Shown here: positions 7,989 to 15,274 of the stretch, piece after piece
Position numbering within the stretch: the first letter of the stretch is position 1
Layout: each line of letters opens with the position of its first letter
From: JAHRVQ01 sp963976815
GTDB lineage: Bacteria; Pseudomonadota; Gammaproteobacteria; Pseudomonadales; Azotimanducaceae
Length of the DNA stretch: 64,000 nucleotides
NCBI GenBank assembly: GCA_963976815.1
Contig: CAXBLU010000003.1
Span: 434,001-498,000 of the forward strand
Direction of reading: 5' to 3'
Translations under genes and position numbers: made by a program
The notes under the pieces: generated by a model
Databases searched by the model: none
What the model was told of the DNA's origin: nothing
What the model saw: the letters and a program-made list of their open reading frames with translations, nothing else

Positions 7989-9287
7989 TTAGAGAGAGAA
8001 GCTGGCAATGGACTCAACGTGAGTTGTGTGCGGAAACATGTCTATGACACCGGCACCATCGAAACGGTAACCACTTTGTACCAGTATTTTAGCGTCCCGG
8101 GCTAGGGTTACCGGGTTGCAGGAGACGTACACTACCCTTTCAACCTTACGACTTGCAAGTTTTTTGCAGAGGGCTTCCGCACCGGTTCGGGGCGGGTCAA
8201 GGAGTACTTTGTTGACCTCCTGAAAGCCCCTAATTTCAAGGCTTTCAGCGAACAAATCCGCAGCGATAAAAACACAATTAGTTATGCCATTGCGGTCTGC
8301 ATTGTGGCGCGCTCGTTCAACACTTGGCTCTGAACTTTCTACGCCAATAACACGTTCAACTTGTCTTGCCATAGCGAGACTAAAGTTTCCAATTCCACAA
8401 AAACCATCAAACACAATATCGCTTTTTTTTAGCTCTAGCAGAGCCACAGCACGGGGTATCATTTGTCGATTGATGGAGGGGTTTACCTGCGTAAAATCCA
8501 ACGGTAGAAACTGATATTGCACATCAAATTCCGGCAACGAGTATGCCAAAAAAGGATTACCATCGTCGGGGTATAATTTTTGAATGCTGTCGGGTTTGCC
8601 TGGCTGCAAATAAATATGCAACTGCTTCTGCTTCGCAAACCGTGCCAGAGCAGTCTCATCTTCTACCGTAAGCGGTGCAAGATGACGTAAAACCAACGCT
8701 GTAATTTCATCACCCATCGCGACTTCAATTTGTGGAATCTCTCGGGGAATACTCAAACCTTCAATGAGTAAAGCAAGGTCAGACAACATATCGCCGATGG
8801 GTGCTTTTAAGACATGGCACGAATCAGTTTCCACAATGTAGGGTTTTAGTTTTTCTCTAAATCCAACCAGTACCTTGTCTTTCTTATCGACATATTTAAC
8901 GCCCAGGCGTGCCTTGGCCCGATAATGATCAACGTCACCCAATAAAGGCGGGTACCAGACATTGGGCTGGTTATCCGTAAACTCTAACTCAACCTGAGAT
9001 TGCTTAAACTCGATCTGAGCAGTCGGATCCATATGCTGCAAACTACAACCACCGCAAAGGTCTGCAACGGCACAGGGCGCGGTCACCCGAATTGGTGAGT
9101 GTTTAGTAATTTCTATTGGTCGAGCAAAGGTCTTGCGCTGTTTACGGGTGAAAGGCATTACCGTCATTTCTTCACCGGGCAAGCTACCGTAAACCAGCAG
9201 CCTGGAATCTGATTCGGCAGCACAGTAGCCGCCGCCCTGAAGCTCAGTAGTGCTTACCGCTATCGGTTCAAAAACTTTTCTTGCCAT
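7989..9287 (-). CDS. rlmD: 23S rRNA (uracil-1939-C5)-methyltransferase RlmD
   Basis: Methylates U1939 of 23S rRNA with S-adenosylmethionine. An N-terminal TRAM-like region is followed by the Fe-S cysteine cluster in CAVADLCGGC, with a fourth Cys later (TDSCHVL). The Rossmann motif is DGFCGIGNFSLAMA, the catalytic nucleophile lies in YVSCNPVTLARD and the DPPRTGA motif precedes it. I prefer ATG 9287 (432 residues); an in-frame TTG at 9305 is possible, and neither has a strong ribosome-binding site. It lies between cysM and relA, the order known from pseudomonads. Confidence 0.94.
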   Translation of the reverse strand: MARKVFEPIAVSTTELQGGGYCAAESDSRLLVYGSLPGEEMTVMPFTRKQRKTFARPIEITKHSPIRVTAPCAVADLCGGCSLQHMDPTAQIEFKQSQVELEFTDNQPNVWYPPLLGDVDHYRAKARLGVKYVDKKDKVLVGFREKLKPYIVETDSCHVLKAPIGDMLSDLALLIEGLSIPREIPQIEVAMGDEITALVLRHLAPLTVEDETALARFAKQKQLHIYLQPGKPDSIQKLYPDDGNPFLAYSLPEFDVQYQFLPLDFTQVNPSINRQMIPRAVALLELKKSDIVFDGFCGIGNFSLAMARQVERVIGVESSEPSVERARHNADRNGITNCVFIAADLFAESLEIRGFQEVNKVLLDPPRTGAEALCKKLASRKVERVVYVSCNPVTLARDAKILVQSGYRFDGAGVIDMFPHTTHVESIASFSL

Positions 9288-9323
9288 CGCCGGCGCGTGA
9301 TCCAAATTGGAAAGCCGCGTAGT

Positions 9324-10214
9324 TTACGGATTAAACACGCCGGTAGAAAGGTAGCGATCACCTCGATCACAAACAACAGCCACGATTGTGGCATTTTCGA
9401 CGGTTTGACTGAGCTGTAACGCACCGGCAACACTGCCCCCGGAAGAGACGCCTGCAAAAATACCTTCTTCTGAAGCGAGTTTTCGCATGGTCTCTTCGGC
9501 GGTTTTCTGATCCATATCGATAATTCTATGCACCTGGGATTTATTGTAGATTTTGGGCAAATAGGCTTCAGGCCAGCGTCGAATCCCGGGGATCGCCGCA
9601 CCTTCTATCGGTTGCAATCCAATGATCTCAACCTCTGGTTTCACCTCAGCTAAATATCGTGCAACACCCATGATTGTACCCGTTGTACCCATGGAGCTGA
9701 CAAAGTGCGTTATCTCACCATTGGTCTGGCGCATTAACTCAGGGCCAGTACCGCGATAGTGAGCAAGGGGGTTATCCGGATTGGCAAATTGATCCAAGAC
9801 AATTCCTTTTCCTTCGCGTTGCATTTGTTCAGCAAGATCTCTTGCCCCTTCCATGCCCTCCTGCTGGGTGACACTAATCAATTCCGCGCCATAGGCAGTC
9901 ATGGCAAGTTTCCGCTCGTCACTCATATGGGCAGGCATGATCAATTGCATGCGATAACCTTTAATCGCTGCTGCCATCGCAAGGGCAATACCGGTATTAC
10001 CACTTGTTGCCTCGATCAACGTGTCGCCGGGTTTGATATCACCCCTGCGTTCGGCTTCGTTGATCATACTCATTGCGGGTCTGTCTTTGACTGATCCCGC
10101 AGGATTATTCCCCTCGAGTTTTACCAGAATTGTATTACTGGTTTGGCCGGGCAATCTTTGCAAACGCACAAGGGGCGTCTCACCAATGGTCGATTCAATA
10201 GTAGGATATTCCAT
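9324..10214 (-). CDS. cysM: Cysteine synthase B (O-acetylserine sulfhydrylase)
   Basis: A fold-type II PLP enzyme making L-cysteine from O-acetylserine and sulfide or thiosulfate. The PLP lysine is in NPAGSVKDRPA; the phosphate-binding loop is SMGTTGTIMG, and the asparagine loop is EATSGNTGIA. The C-terminal CDRGDRYLSTGVF is the CysM rather than CysK version. The length of 296 residues is normal for CysM. It is the first gene of a cysM-rlmD-relA-adk minus-strand series and is divergent from the REC-Hpt gene. Confidence 0.96.
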   Translation of the reverse strand: MEYPTIESTIGETPLVRLQRLPGQTSNTILVKLEGNNPAGSVKDRPAMSMINEAERRGDIKPGDTLIEATSGNTGIALAMAAAIKGYRMQLIMPAHMSDERKLAMTAYGAELISVTQQEGMEGARDLAEQMQREGKGIVLDQFANPDNPLAHYRGTGPELMRQTNGEITHFVSSMGTTGTIMGVARYLAEVKPEVEIIGLQPIEGAAIPGIRRWPEAYLPKIYNKSQVHRIIDMDQKTAEETMRKLASEEGIFAGVSSGGSVAGALQLSQTVENATIVAVVCDRGDRYLSTGVFNP

Positions 10215-10338
10215 AAAACAGTCGTTCAGTTAGATCGCATCATGATAGGAGAAGCTAGCGCTTTCATATAATATCTGGATCATCTATTTAAATTCACTTG
10301 AGGCATATGTCCGCCTGGATAACGCCGACAGCGCAAAA
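10215..10338. promoter_or_regulatory. Divergent cysM/REC-Hpt promoter region
   Basis: The 124-bp spacer carries an exact TATAAT at 10267-10272 on the plus strand, 67 bases before the REC-Hpt start. No good -35 hexamer lies 16-18 bases upstream of it, so an activator may be needed or the match may be chance. No cysM promoter stands out. Confidence 0.35.
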
Positions 10339-11322
10339 ATGACACCTGCTAAACAGACACCAGCCAAAACAATACCATCAGATAAAGTTTCGTATCGACT
10401 ATTGGCTGTGGACGATAACGATCTAAATCTTGGCCTTTTTCGCTTGTTTCTTACCCAGCTCGGCCACAACGTCACATCCGTCAACAACCCCTTTGATGCA
10501 ATCGATCTAGTCAAAGCACAATCCTTTGACCTGGTCTTCACCGACATCCAAATGCCTGGCATGAATGGAATCGAAGCAAGCATTCAGATGCGCCGGGATG
10601 GTTTTACAGGTCCGATCATTGCCATTACAGCCCATCTATCAAATCTGGATGAGTTTGAAATTGATGCCGCTGAAGTCAATGACGTGCTTATTAAACCCGT
10701 CACAAAACCCGACCTCAACAACATTCTAAACCTCTGGCTCGGCGAAAACCCTGACAACTCTATCGAGTCGGTAGAGCCTTCAGCTTATAAAGAGCCTTCA
10801 GCGGATAAAGAGCCATCAGCCAATAGAGCGCCTTCAGCGGATAAAGAGCCTTCAGCTTATAAAGAGCCTTCAGCGGATAGAGAGCCCTCAGCGTCAAACA
10901 AAGCGCCCATAGTGCAAAGCAAAACAACAGCAGCCCTACAGAGCCCTCTACCTCAAACGGCCCCACAACAAAGCGCAGAACGCCAATCAAACGACATCTA
11001 TGACCTCGCCCTGGCGTTAGAACGCGCAAACCATTCCAAAGAACTGGCAACTGAAATGTTGCACTTGCTAGTAGAGAGTCTGGATGAAACTTTAGATTAT
11101 CTAAGCCGCCACGCAGCTGATCCCATCAAACTTGGGCAAGGTCTGCACAAGTTTGCCGGTGGCATTCGATTTTCTGGTGCAGCTCAAGTGGAAGTAGCAC
11201 TCGAAAATCTACGGGAGAAAGTGCTCGCAAACGATTTTTCGGAAGCCGATATCAATTCACTCAAAGGAAAGATTCAGGATCTGATTGAGTGGAATGATCA
11301 GCACCCCACACCCTTCGACTAG
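10339..11322 (+). CDS. Stand-alone response regulator with receiver and C-terminal Hpt-like domain
   Basis: Residues about 20-137 form a receiver domain with the acidic pair (AVDDND), the phospho-acceptor Asp in FTDIQMPGMNG, the Thr in AITAH and the Lys in VLIKPV. A linker of seven six-residue repeats (EPSADK type) follows, then a helical C-terminus with LHKFAGGIRFSGA, which matches an Hpt phosphotransfer site. No sensor, HisKA or ATPase domain is present. In relatives the gene at this position, between cysM and acpS, is usually the hybrid kinase GacS/BarA, which ends in REC-Hpt. I infer that this gene is a decapitated or independently evolved phosphorelay module needing a kinase elsewhere. 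The start codon has no clear ribosome-binding site. Confidence 0.85.
   Translation: MTPAKQTPAKTIPSDKVSYRLLAVDDNDLNLGLFRLFLTQLGHNVTSVNNPFDAIDLVKAQSFDLVFTDIQMPGMNGIEASIQMRRDGFTGPIIAITAHLSNLDEFEIDAAEVNDVLIKPVTKPDLNNILNLWLGENPDNSIESVEPSAYKEPSADKEPSANRAPSADKEPSAYKEPSADREPSASNKAPIVQSKTTAALQSPLPQTAPQQSAERQSNDIYDLALALERANHSKELATEMLHLLVESLDETLDYLSRHAADPIKLGQGLHKFAGGIRFSGAAQVEVALENLREKVLANDFSEADINSLKGKIQDLIEWNDQHPTPFD
10774..10899 (+). repeat. Seven 18-bp in-frame tandem repeats in the REC-Hpt linker
   Basis: Units of 18 bp encode EPSAYK, EPSADK, EPSANR, APSADK, EPSAYK, EPSADR and EPSASN. Neighbouring units are close to identical, so this looks like a recent expansion. The product would be a flexible, charged linker between the receiver and Hpt domains. 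Confidence 0.92.
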
Positions 11323-11699
11323 GCCAATTCCGCGACAACAAACGCCAGAGCATGATCCTTTTCATCGGATAAGCTGATGTGCCAACGGATAATCCCCTTG
11401 TCATTGGCTAGCTTGCCTGCCCCCTGGAACAAGTGTACCTCTGGTTTCCCAGCTGCATCGTGGCCAACCTGTATCGACTGAAAGGTGACGCCCTGTCGCA
11501 TTCCCGTACCCAGCGCTTTGGCAACCGCCTCTTTTGCGGCAAAACGCTTCGCTAAAAAAAAGACCGGCGCTTTGGCGTTCTGAAATTCAGACATTTCCCT
11601 TTCAGCAAGAATTTTTCGAGCAAATCGATCACCAAACCGTTCGTAGCTCTTGCGAATTCTCGAGACCTGCACAATATCGGTACCAACTCCACTGATCAT
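11319..11699 (-). CDS. acpS: Holo-[acyl-carrier-protein] synthase
   Basis: Transfers 4'-phosphopantetheine from CoA to apo-ACP for fatty acid synthesis. The metal-binding start GVGTDIVQVSRI and the second motif FLAKRFAAKEAVAKALG carry the conserved Asp and Glu; WHISLSDE is the C-terminal family motif. The 126-residue length is typical. Its first four bases overlap the end of recO (ATGA), so translation is coupled. Its stop codon and that of the converging REC-Hpt gene share the four bases CTAG at 11319-11322. In many relatives pdxJ lies between recO and acpS; it is absent here. Confidence 0.96.
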   Translation of the reverse strand: MISGVGTDIVQVSRIRKSYERFGDRFARKILAEREMSEFQNAKAPVFFLAKRFAAKEAVAKALGTGMRQGVTFQSIQVGHDAAGKPEVHLFQGAGKLANDKGIIRWHISLSDEKDHALAFVVAELA

Positions 11700-12412
11700 G
11701 ATCGCCTCCCGGAATTCAGGTGTTGAAAAAGCTCGCGGCTTTTTAATGGCTTATCACCTAACAATCGTGCAATCGCCACCCGTGCTACCTTTCTCGCGAC
11801 GGATTCGATTTCAGGCAGAGAAAAATCATTATCGGCTATCGCCAAGAGATATTCGCCTTTGTAACTAGAGTCAGTTTTTGAAGTGAGTTCTCGAAAACCT
11901 TCATCTGGCACAAAGCGGTACTGCTTGTCCGGCTTAATAAGGTCACCGCTCGAGGCTTCCGTAGCAAAAGAAATGCCGTAGCCTAGTTCATCTAGCAGCA
12001 GAAGCTCAAACCGTCTCAAGTGAGCCTGATAATCGGGGGAACCAACGAGGGTCAACAGCAGAGTCTGATAAGCGGCAAACAAACCCGGCGTCTTTTCAAA
12101 CTTTCCCAGTAAGCGAATTAGCAATTCATTCACATACATACCTAACAGCAATCGGTCGCCGGTCAAATGGTACATTGCACCGGCATCAATTTTGGAAATG
12201 GTTTTGAGCTCCCCACGCCCCACATAGGAAACCAGCAAAGGGGTAAACGGCTGCACGGTACCGGATTTTTTGGCACTCCGAGCTCCTCGCTGTACCGCAG
12301 CAACGCGACCTTCCTGCTCCGTTAACAACTCTAGAATTAGACTGGTGTCACGATACTTTCTAGCATGCAGTATGTAGGCTGGGGCTAGATCCGGGATGGT
12401 GTTAGCCGACAT
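11696..12412 (-). CDS. recO: DNA repair protein RecO
   Basis: RecO, with RecF and RecR, loads RecA onto SSB-coated single-stranded DNA in gap repair. The N-terminal OB fold is recognisable (AYILHARKYRDTSLILELLT, then VQRGARS), followed by the helical domain with FELLLLDELGYG. The zinc-finger cysteines found in some RecO proteins are missing, as is usual in gammaproteobacteria. It starts 14 bases after era and overlaps acpS by four bases. Confidence 0.93.
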   Translation of the reverse strand: MSANTIPDLAPAYILHARKYRDTSLILELLTEQEGRVAAVQRGARSAKKSGTVQPFTPLLVSYVGRGELKTISKIDAGAMYHLTGDRLLLGMYVNELLIRLLGKFEKTPGLFAAYQTLLLTLVGSPDYQAHLRRFELLLLDELGYGISFATEASSGDLIKPDKQYRFVPDEGFRELTSKTDSSYKGEYLLAIADNDFSLPEIESVARKVARVAIARLLGDKPLKSRELFQHLNSGRRS

Positions 12413-12426
12413 GGGTTAGCCGGGAT

Positions 12427-13320
12427 TCAAACGTCGTCATAACCTAGACTCTTGAGCGCTCGCTCATCGTCAGACCAATTGGCTTTAACTTTGACCCAGA
12501 GATTTAACATGACCTTACGATCCAACAAAACTTCAATATCGTGCCGAGCATCTGTGCCAATGCGCTTAAGCTTTTCGCCTTTCCTGCCAATCAGAATGGC
12601 CTTTTGTCCATCCCGCTCGACAAACACCACCGCTTCAATATGAATCGTTTTGCCTGAATCTTTAAAAGATTCAATTTGAATGGTTGCTGCATAGGGAACT
12701 TCCTCCCCGAGCTGACGCATAATTTTTTCTCTGATGGTCTCAGCAACTAAAAATCGGGTGCTCCGGTCGGTAATTTGATCATCGGCAAAGAGTGCCGCGC
12801 CGGGTGGTAATTTGCTCTCGATCAAGGACTCCAGCCGCTCGACATTTTCACCATTCTCCGCCGAAATTGGCACCAGCTCTGCACCGGGAAACTTTTCCTG
12901 CAGCCGCGCAAGATATGGCAGGAGCCGCTCCTTGTCTTTGAGCAGATCAACTTTGTTGATCGCAATAATCAGGTGTTCCTTGTGCCGAAGCACTGTCTGG
13001 GCGGCAATTTCATCATCGTCATACCAGTCCGTACGGTCGAGTACAAAAACCACTACATCCACATCGCGTACCACCGTCTTGGCACTCTTATTCATGTAGC
13101 GGTTAATCGCCCGCGGCTCTTTGCCGTGAATACCGGGCGTGTCAACGTAGAGAAACTGACATTTAGGTGTGGTCTTAATACCTAATAATTGATGCCGGGT
13201 TGTCTGGGGCTTTTTTGACGTAATGCTGACCTTCTGCCCAAGAATGTGATTCAACAATGTAGATTTGCCTACATTCGGCCGTCCAATAATGGCCACATAG
13301 CCGCAACGATTTTTATCCAT
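12427..13320 (-). CDS. era: GTPase Era
   Basis: An essential GTPase that binds the 3' end of 16S rRNA and assists 30S maturation. The G domain has G1 GRPNVGKST at residues 13-21, G3 DTPGIHG and G4 NKVD; the C-terminal KH domain contains GRKGEKLKRIG. The length of 297 residues is normal. The ATG directly follows the last unit of a 13-bp tandem repeat that fills the rnc-era spacer; the repeat supplies the only purine-rich sequence in front of the start (GGATAAG). Confidence 0.97.
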   Translation of the reverse strand: MDKNRCGYVAIIGRPNVGKSTLLNHILGQKVSITSKKPQTTRHQLLGIKTTPKCQFLYVDTPGIHGKEPRAINRYMNKSAKTVVRDVDVVVFVLDRTDWYDDDEIAAQTVLRHKEHLIIAINKVDLLKDKERLLPYLARLQEKFPGAELVPISAENGENVERLESLIESKLPPGAALFADDQITDRSTRFLVAETIREKIMRQLGEEVPYAATIQIESFKDSGKTIHIEAVVFVERDGQKAILIGRKGEKLKRIGTDARHDIEVLLDRKVMLNLWVKVKANWSDDERALKSLGYDDV

Positions 13321-13323
13321 GAT

Positions 13324-13362
13324 TCTTATCCACGACCCTTACTCACGACTCTTACTCACGAC
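13324..13362 (-). repeat. Three 13-bp tandem repeats spanning the rnc stop codon and the rnc-era spacer
   Basis: Read on the minus strand the units are GTCGTGAGTAAGA, GTCGTGAGTAAGG and GTCGTGGATAAGA. The first contains the last two codons and TAA stop of rnc; the other two fill the spacer up to the era start. The sequence is a tail duplication of rnc, probably by replication slippage. Confidence 0.88.
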
Positions 13363-14044
13363 CAGGGTCCACACCAATTTGAATGAGTGCAGCTTGTGCT
13401 GCATTTTGCTCAGCAATTCGTTTGCTTGAGCCAGCGGCAATTACAGCTTCAGGCAAGAGCCGAAAGCTAAGTTTTACAGTAAAGGTCTGGGCGTGCGCCT
13501 CTCCCTCGATCTTTGTGACCTCGTAGTCTGGCAAATCTTCCTGTCGACCTTGCAGGTATTCTTGCAAACGAGACTTGGCATCCTTCAAAACCTGATCCAA
13601 AGACAAGGAAGCGAGTCGTCCAACAAACCATTTGAGTAGTACCGAGCGCGTGGCTTCAAATCCAGCTTCACGATATATCGCTGCAACAATAGCCTCTAGT
13701 GCATCGGAAAGAATGGAATCACGATTATATCCGCCACTCTTCAGCTCACCAGTACCCATGATCAAGAAGTCACTTAGTGCCATTTCACGGGCAATAGCCG
13801 CAAGGGTCTTTTGTTTGACCATGAGTGCTCGAAGACGACTTAGCTGTCCTTCTGTTGCATCGGGAAATTGCAGGTAAAGCGCCTCTGCGATGACAAAGTT
13901 CAGGGCACCATCGCCGAGGAACTCCAGACGCTCATTGTTGTGAGAGGCAAAGCTACGGTGAGTTACCGCCTGGATCAGATAATCCGAGTTCTGAAACTGG
14001 TAACCGATTTTACGTTCAAGTTTCTCAACTTCTGAGGGTGTCAA
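13352..14044 (-). CDS. rnc: Ribonuclease III
   Basis: Cleaves double-stranded RNA in rRNA precursors and some mRNAs. The catalytic signature ERLEFLGDGALNFV is at residues 38-51 (most homologues have LGDS; Gly replaces Ser here, outside the metal ligands), the second acidic cluster is DALEAIVAAIYRE, and the C-terminal dsRNA-binding domain covers about 155-226 (SRLQEYLQGRQEDLPDYEV). The length is 230 residues. The start overlaps the end of the DUF4845 gene by four bases. Confidence 0.96.
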   Translation of the reverse strand: MTPSEVEKLERKIGYQFQNSDYLIQAVTHRSFASHNNERLEFLGDGALNFVIAEALYLQFPDATEGQLSRLRALMVKQKTLAAIAREMALSDFLIMGTGELKSGGYNRDSILSDALEAIVAAIYREAGFEATRSVLLKWFVGRLASLSLDQVLKDAKSRLQEYLQGRQEDLPDYEVTKIEGEAHAQTFTVKLSFRLLPEAVIAAGSSKRIAEQNAAQAALIQIGVDPGRE

Positions 14045-14418
14045 TCGCGAAGCTCTATTTCCTTTTTAAAGGAAGCTATGGCGTCCAGGTTACCCATAAC
14101 AGAGACGCGTATTTCGTAATCCATAACCAACTGCGTACCATTTTTTGTCCGATTGATCACCATTCGGTCCTCAAGATCGAAGTCCCGTATATTATTCAGC
14201 TTCATCCGATTGGCGACAATCTTAGCGATTTCAGCCTTGTTCTTTGCGGCAATTCCGTCCTCGGTGGCTAACTTATCCAGCAGATTTTCAATGGTGTTGT
14301 TATCCATATAGTGAGGAAACAATTTGGTTGCGATCGTCAAAATACCGCCAAAAACCAAAATCAGAATTAGCCATCCAGCAAAACCAACCCCACGCTGGCG
14401 GAAAGGAAATGATCGCAT
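14041..14418 (-). CDS. DUF4845 membrane-anchored protein
   Basis: A 125-residue protein with an N-terminal membrane segment (GFAGWLILILVFGGILTIAT) after a short basic end, then a small periplasmic domain. This architecture and the position between lepB and rnc match the DUF4845 family of gamma- and betaproteobacteria. The function is unknown; its fixed place beside signal peptidase hints at a link to envelope protein export, which is only inference. AAGGAG lies just before the ATG. It overlaps rnc by four bases. Confidence 0.88.
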   Translation of the reverse strand: MRSFPFRQRGVGFAGWLILILVFGGILTIATKLFPHYMDNNTIENLLDKLATEDGIAAKNKAEIAKIVANRMKLNNIRDFDLEDRMVINRTKNGTQLVMDYEIRVSVMGNLDAIASFKKEIELRD

Positions 14419-14485
14419 AACAAACTCCTTTTATTATTGAGTCGTCCGAGTTGAGGGGCTAATCCAGCAGCGTTAACGCGACTGG

Positions 14486-15274
14486 TTACTCAATCCAACT
14501 GTTACGGGAGAAGTCTGGAATATGGAACCCAGGTTCTTTGTGCAGCCAGATCGCAAATGCCTTGCCCACAATCTTATCTTCGGATACTAACCCCCAATAG
14601 CGGCTATCGCTACTCTGATCTCGATTATCACCCATCATGAAATAGTGCCCAGGCGGAATAACCCACTCTTTTGATGAGCTGTCATTGTAGATATCCCGAT
14701 GAATGAGGTGTGTTGTACCGCCAAGGGTTTCCTCCAGGACCTGATACTGAGGTCTACCGGGTGGCAGCGCTGCCACAAAGTTCTGGGGCTGGGCTTCGCC
14801 GTTGACAAAAATCTGCTTGTTTTCATAGCGGATGGTGTCCCCGGGTATGCCAACCACTCGCTTAATAAAATACTCGTCTTCATGGGGCGGGATAAACACC
14901 ATCACCTCGCCATTTTTTGGCATATCAACATCAACAATTTTCGTGCCGATAACCGGCAATCGAAGCCCGTACGCAAATTTATTTACAACAATAAAATCAC
15001 CGACCAAAAGGGTCGGTATCATGGAGCCCGAAGGAATCATAAATGGTTCCGCGAGAAAGGAGCGGAGCACCAAAACGATGGCAAGAACGGGGAAAAAGGA
15101 TATTGAGTATTCAACAACAACCGGCTCTTTTAACACTGCCTCTTTATCGGCATCGGATTTTGCTGACTCAGCAGCTGCCACTCGCTTAGGCCGCAGCACC
15201 AGAAAATCGATTAGCCAGACCAGGCCCGAAAACAAAGTGCCTAGAACCAGAATTAGCGGGAAGTTAATACTCAT
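14486..15274 (-). CDS. lepB: Signal peptidase I
   Basis: Removes signal peptides from exported proteins at the periplasmic face of the inner membrane. Two N-terminal membrane segments (about residues 5-28 and 57-76) precede the catalytic Ser84 in PSGSMIPTLLVGDF; the general-base Lys is in FIKRVVGIPGD (about 138), and GDNRDQSSDSRYWG is the C-terminal family motif. The 262-residue length is typical. Its start overlaps the lepA stop by four bases, the classic lepA-lepB pair. Confidence 0.97.
   Translation of the reverse strand: MSINFPLILVLGTLFSGLVWLIDFLVLRPKRVAAAESAKSDADKEAVLKEPVVVEYSISFFPVLAIVLVLRSFLAEPFMIPSGSMIPTLLVGDFIVVNKFAYGLRLPVIGTKIVDVDMPKNGEVMVFIPPHEDEYFIKRVVGIPGDTIRYENKQIFVNGEAQPQNFVAALPPGRPQYQVLEETLGGTTHLIHRDIYNDSSSKEWVIPPGHYFMMGDNRDQSSDSRYWGLVSEDKIVGKAFAIWLHKEPGFHIPDFSRNSWIE

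Noticed and set aside
10760..11050. Minus-strand frame with LKALYP repeats opposite the REC-Hpt linker
   Set aside because: Shadow of the 18-bp coding repeats; no ribosome-binding site or family.
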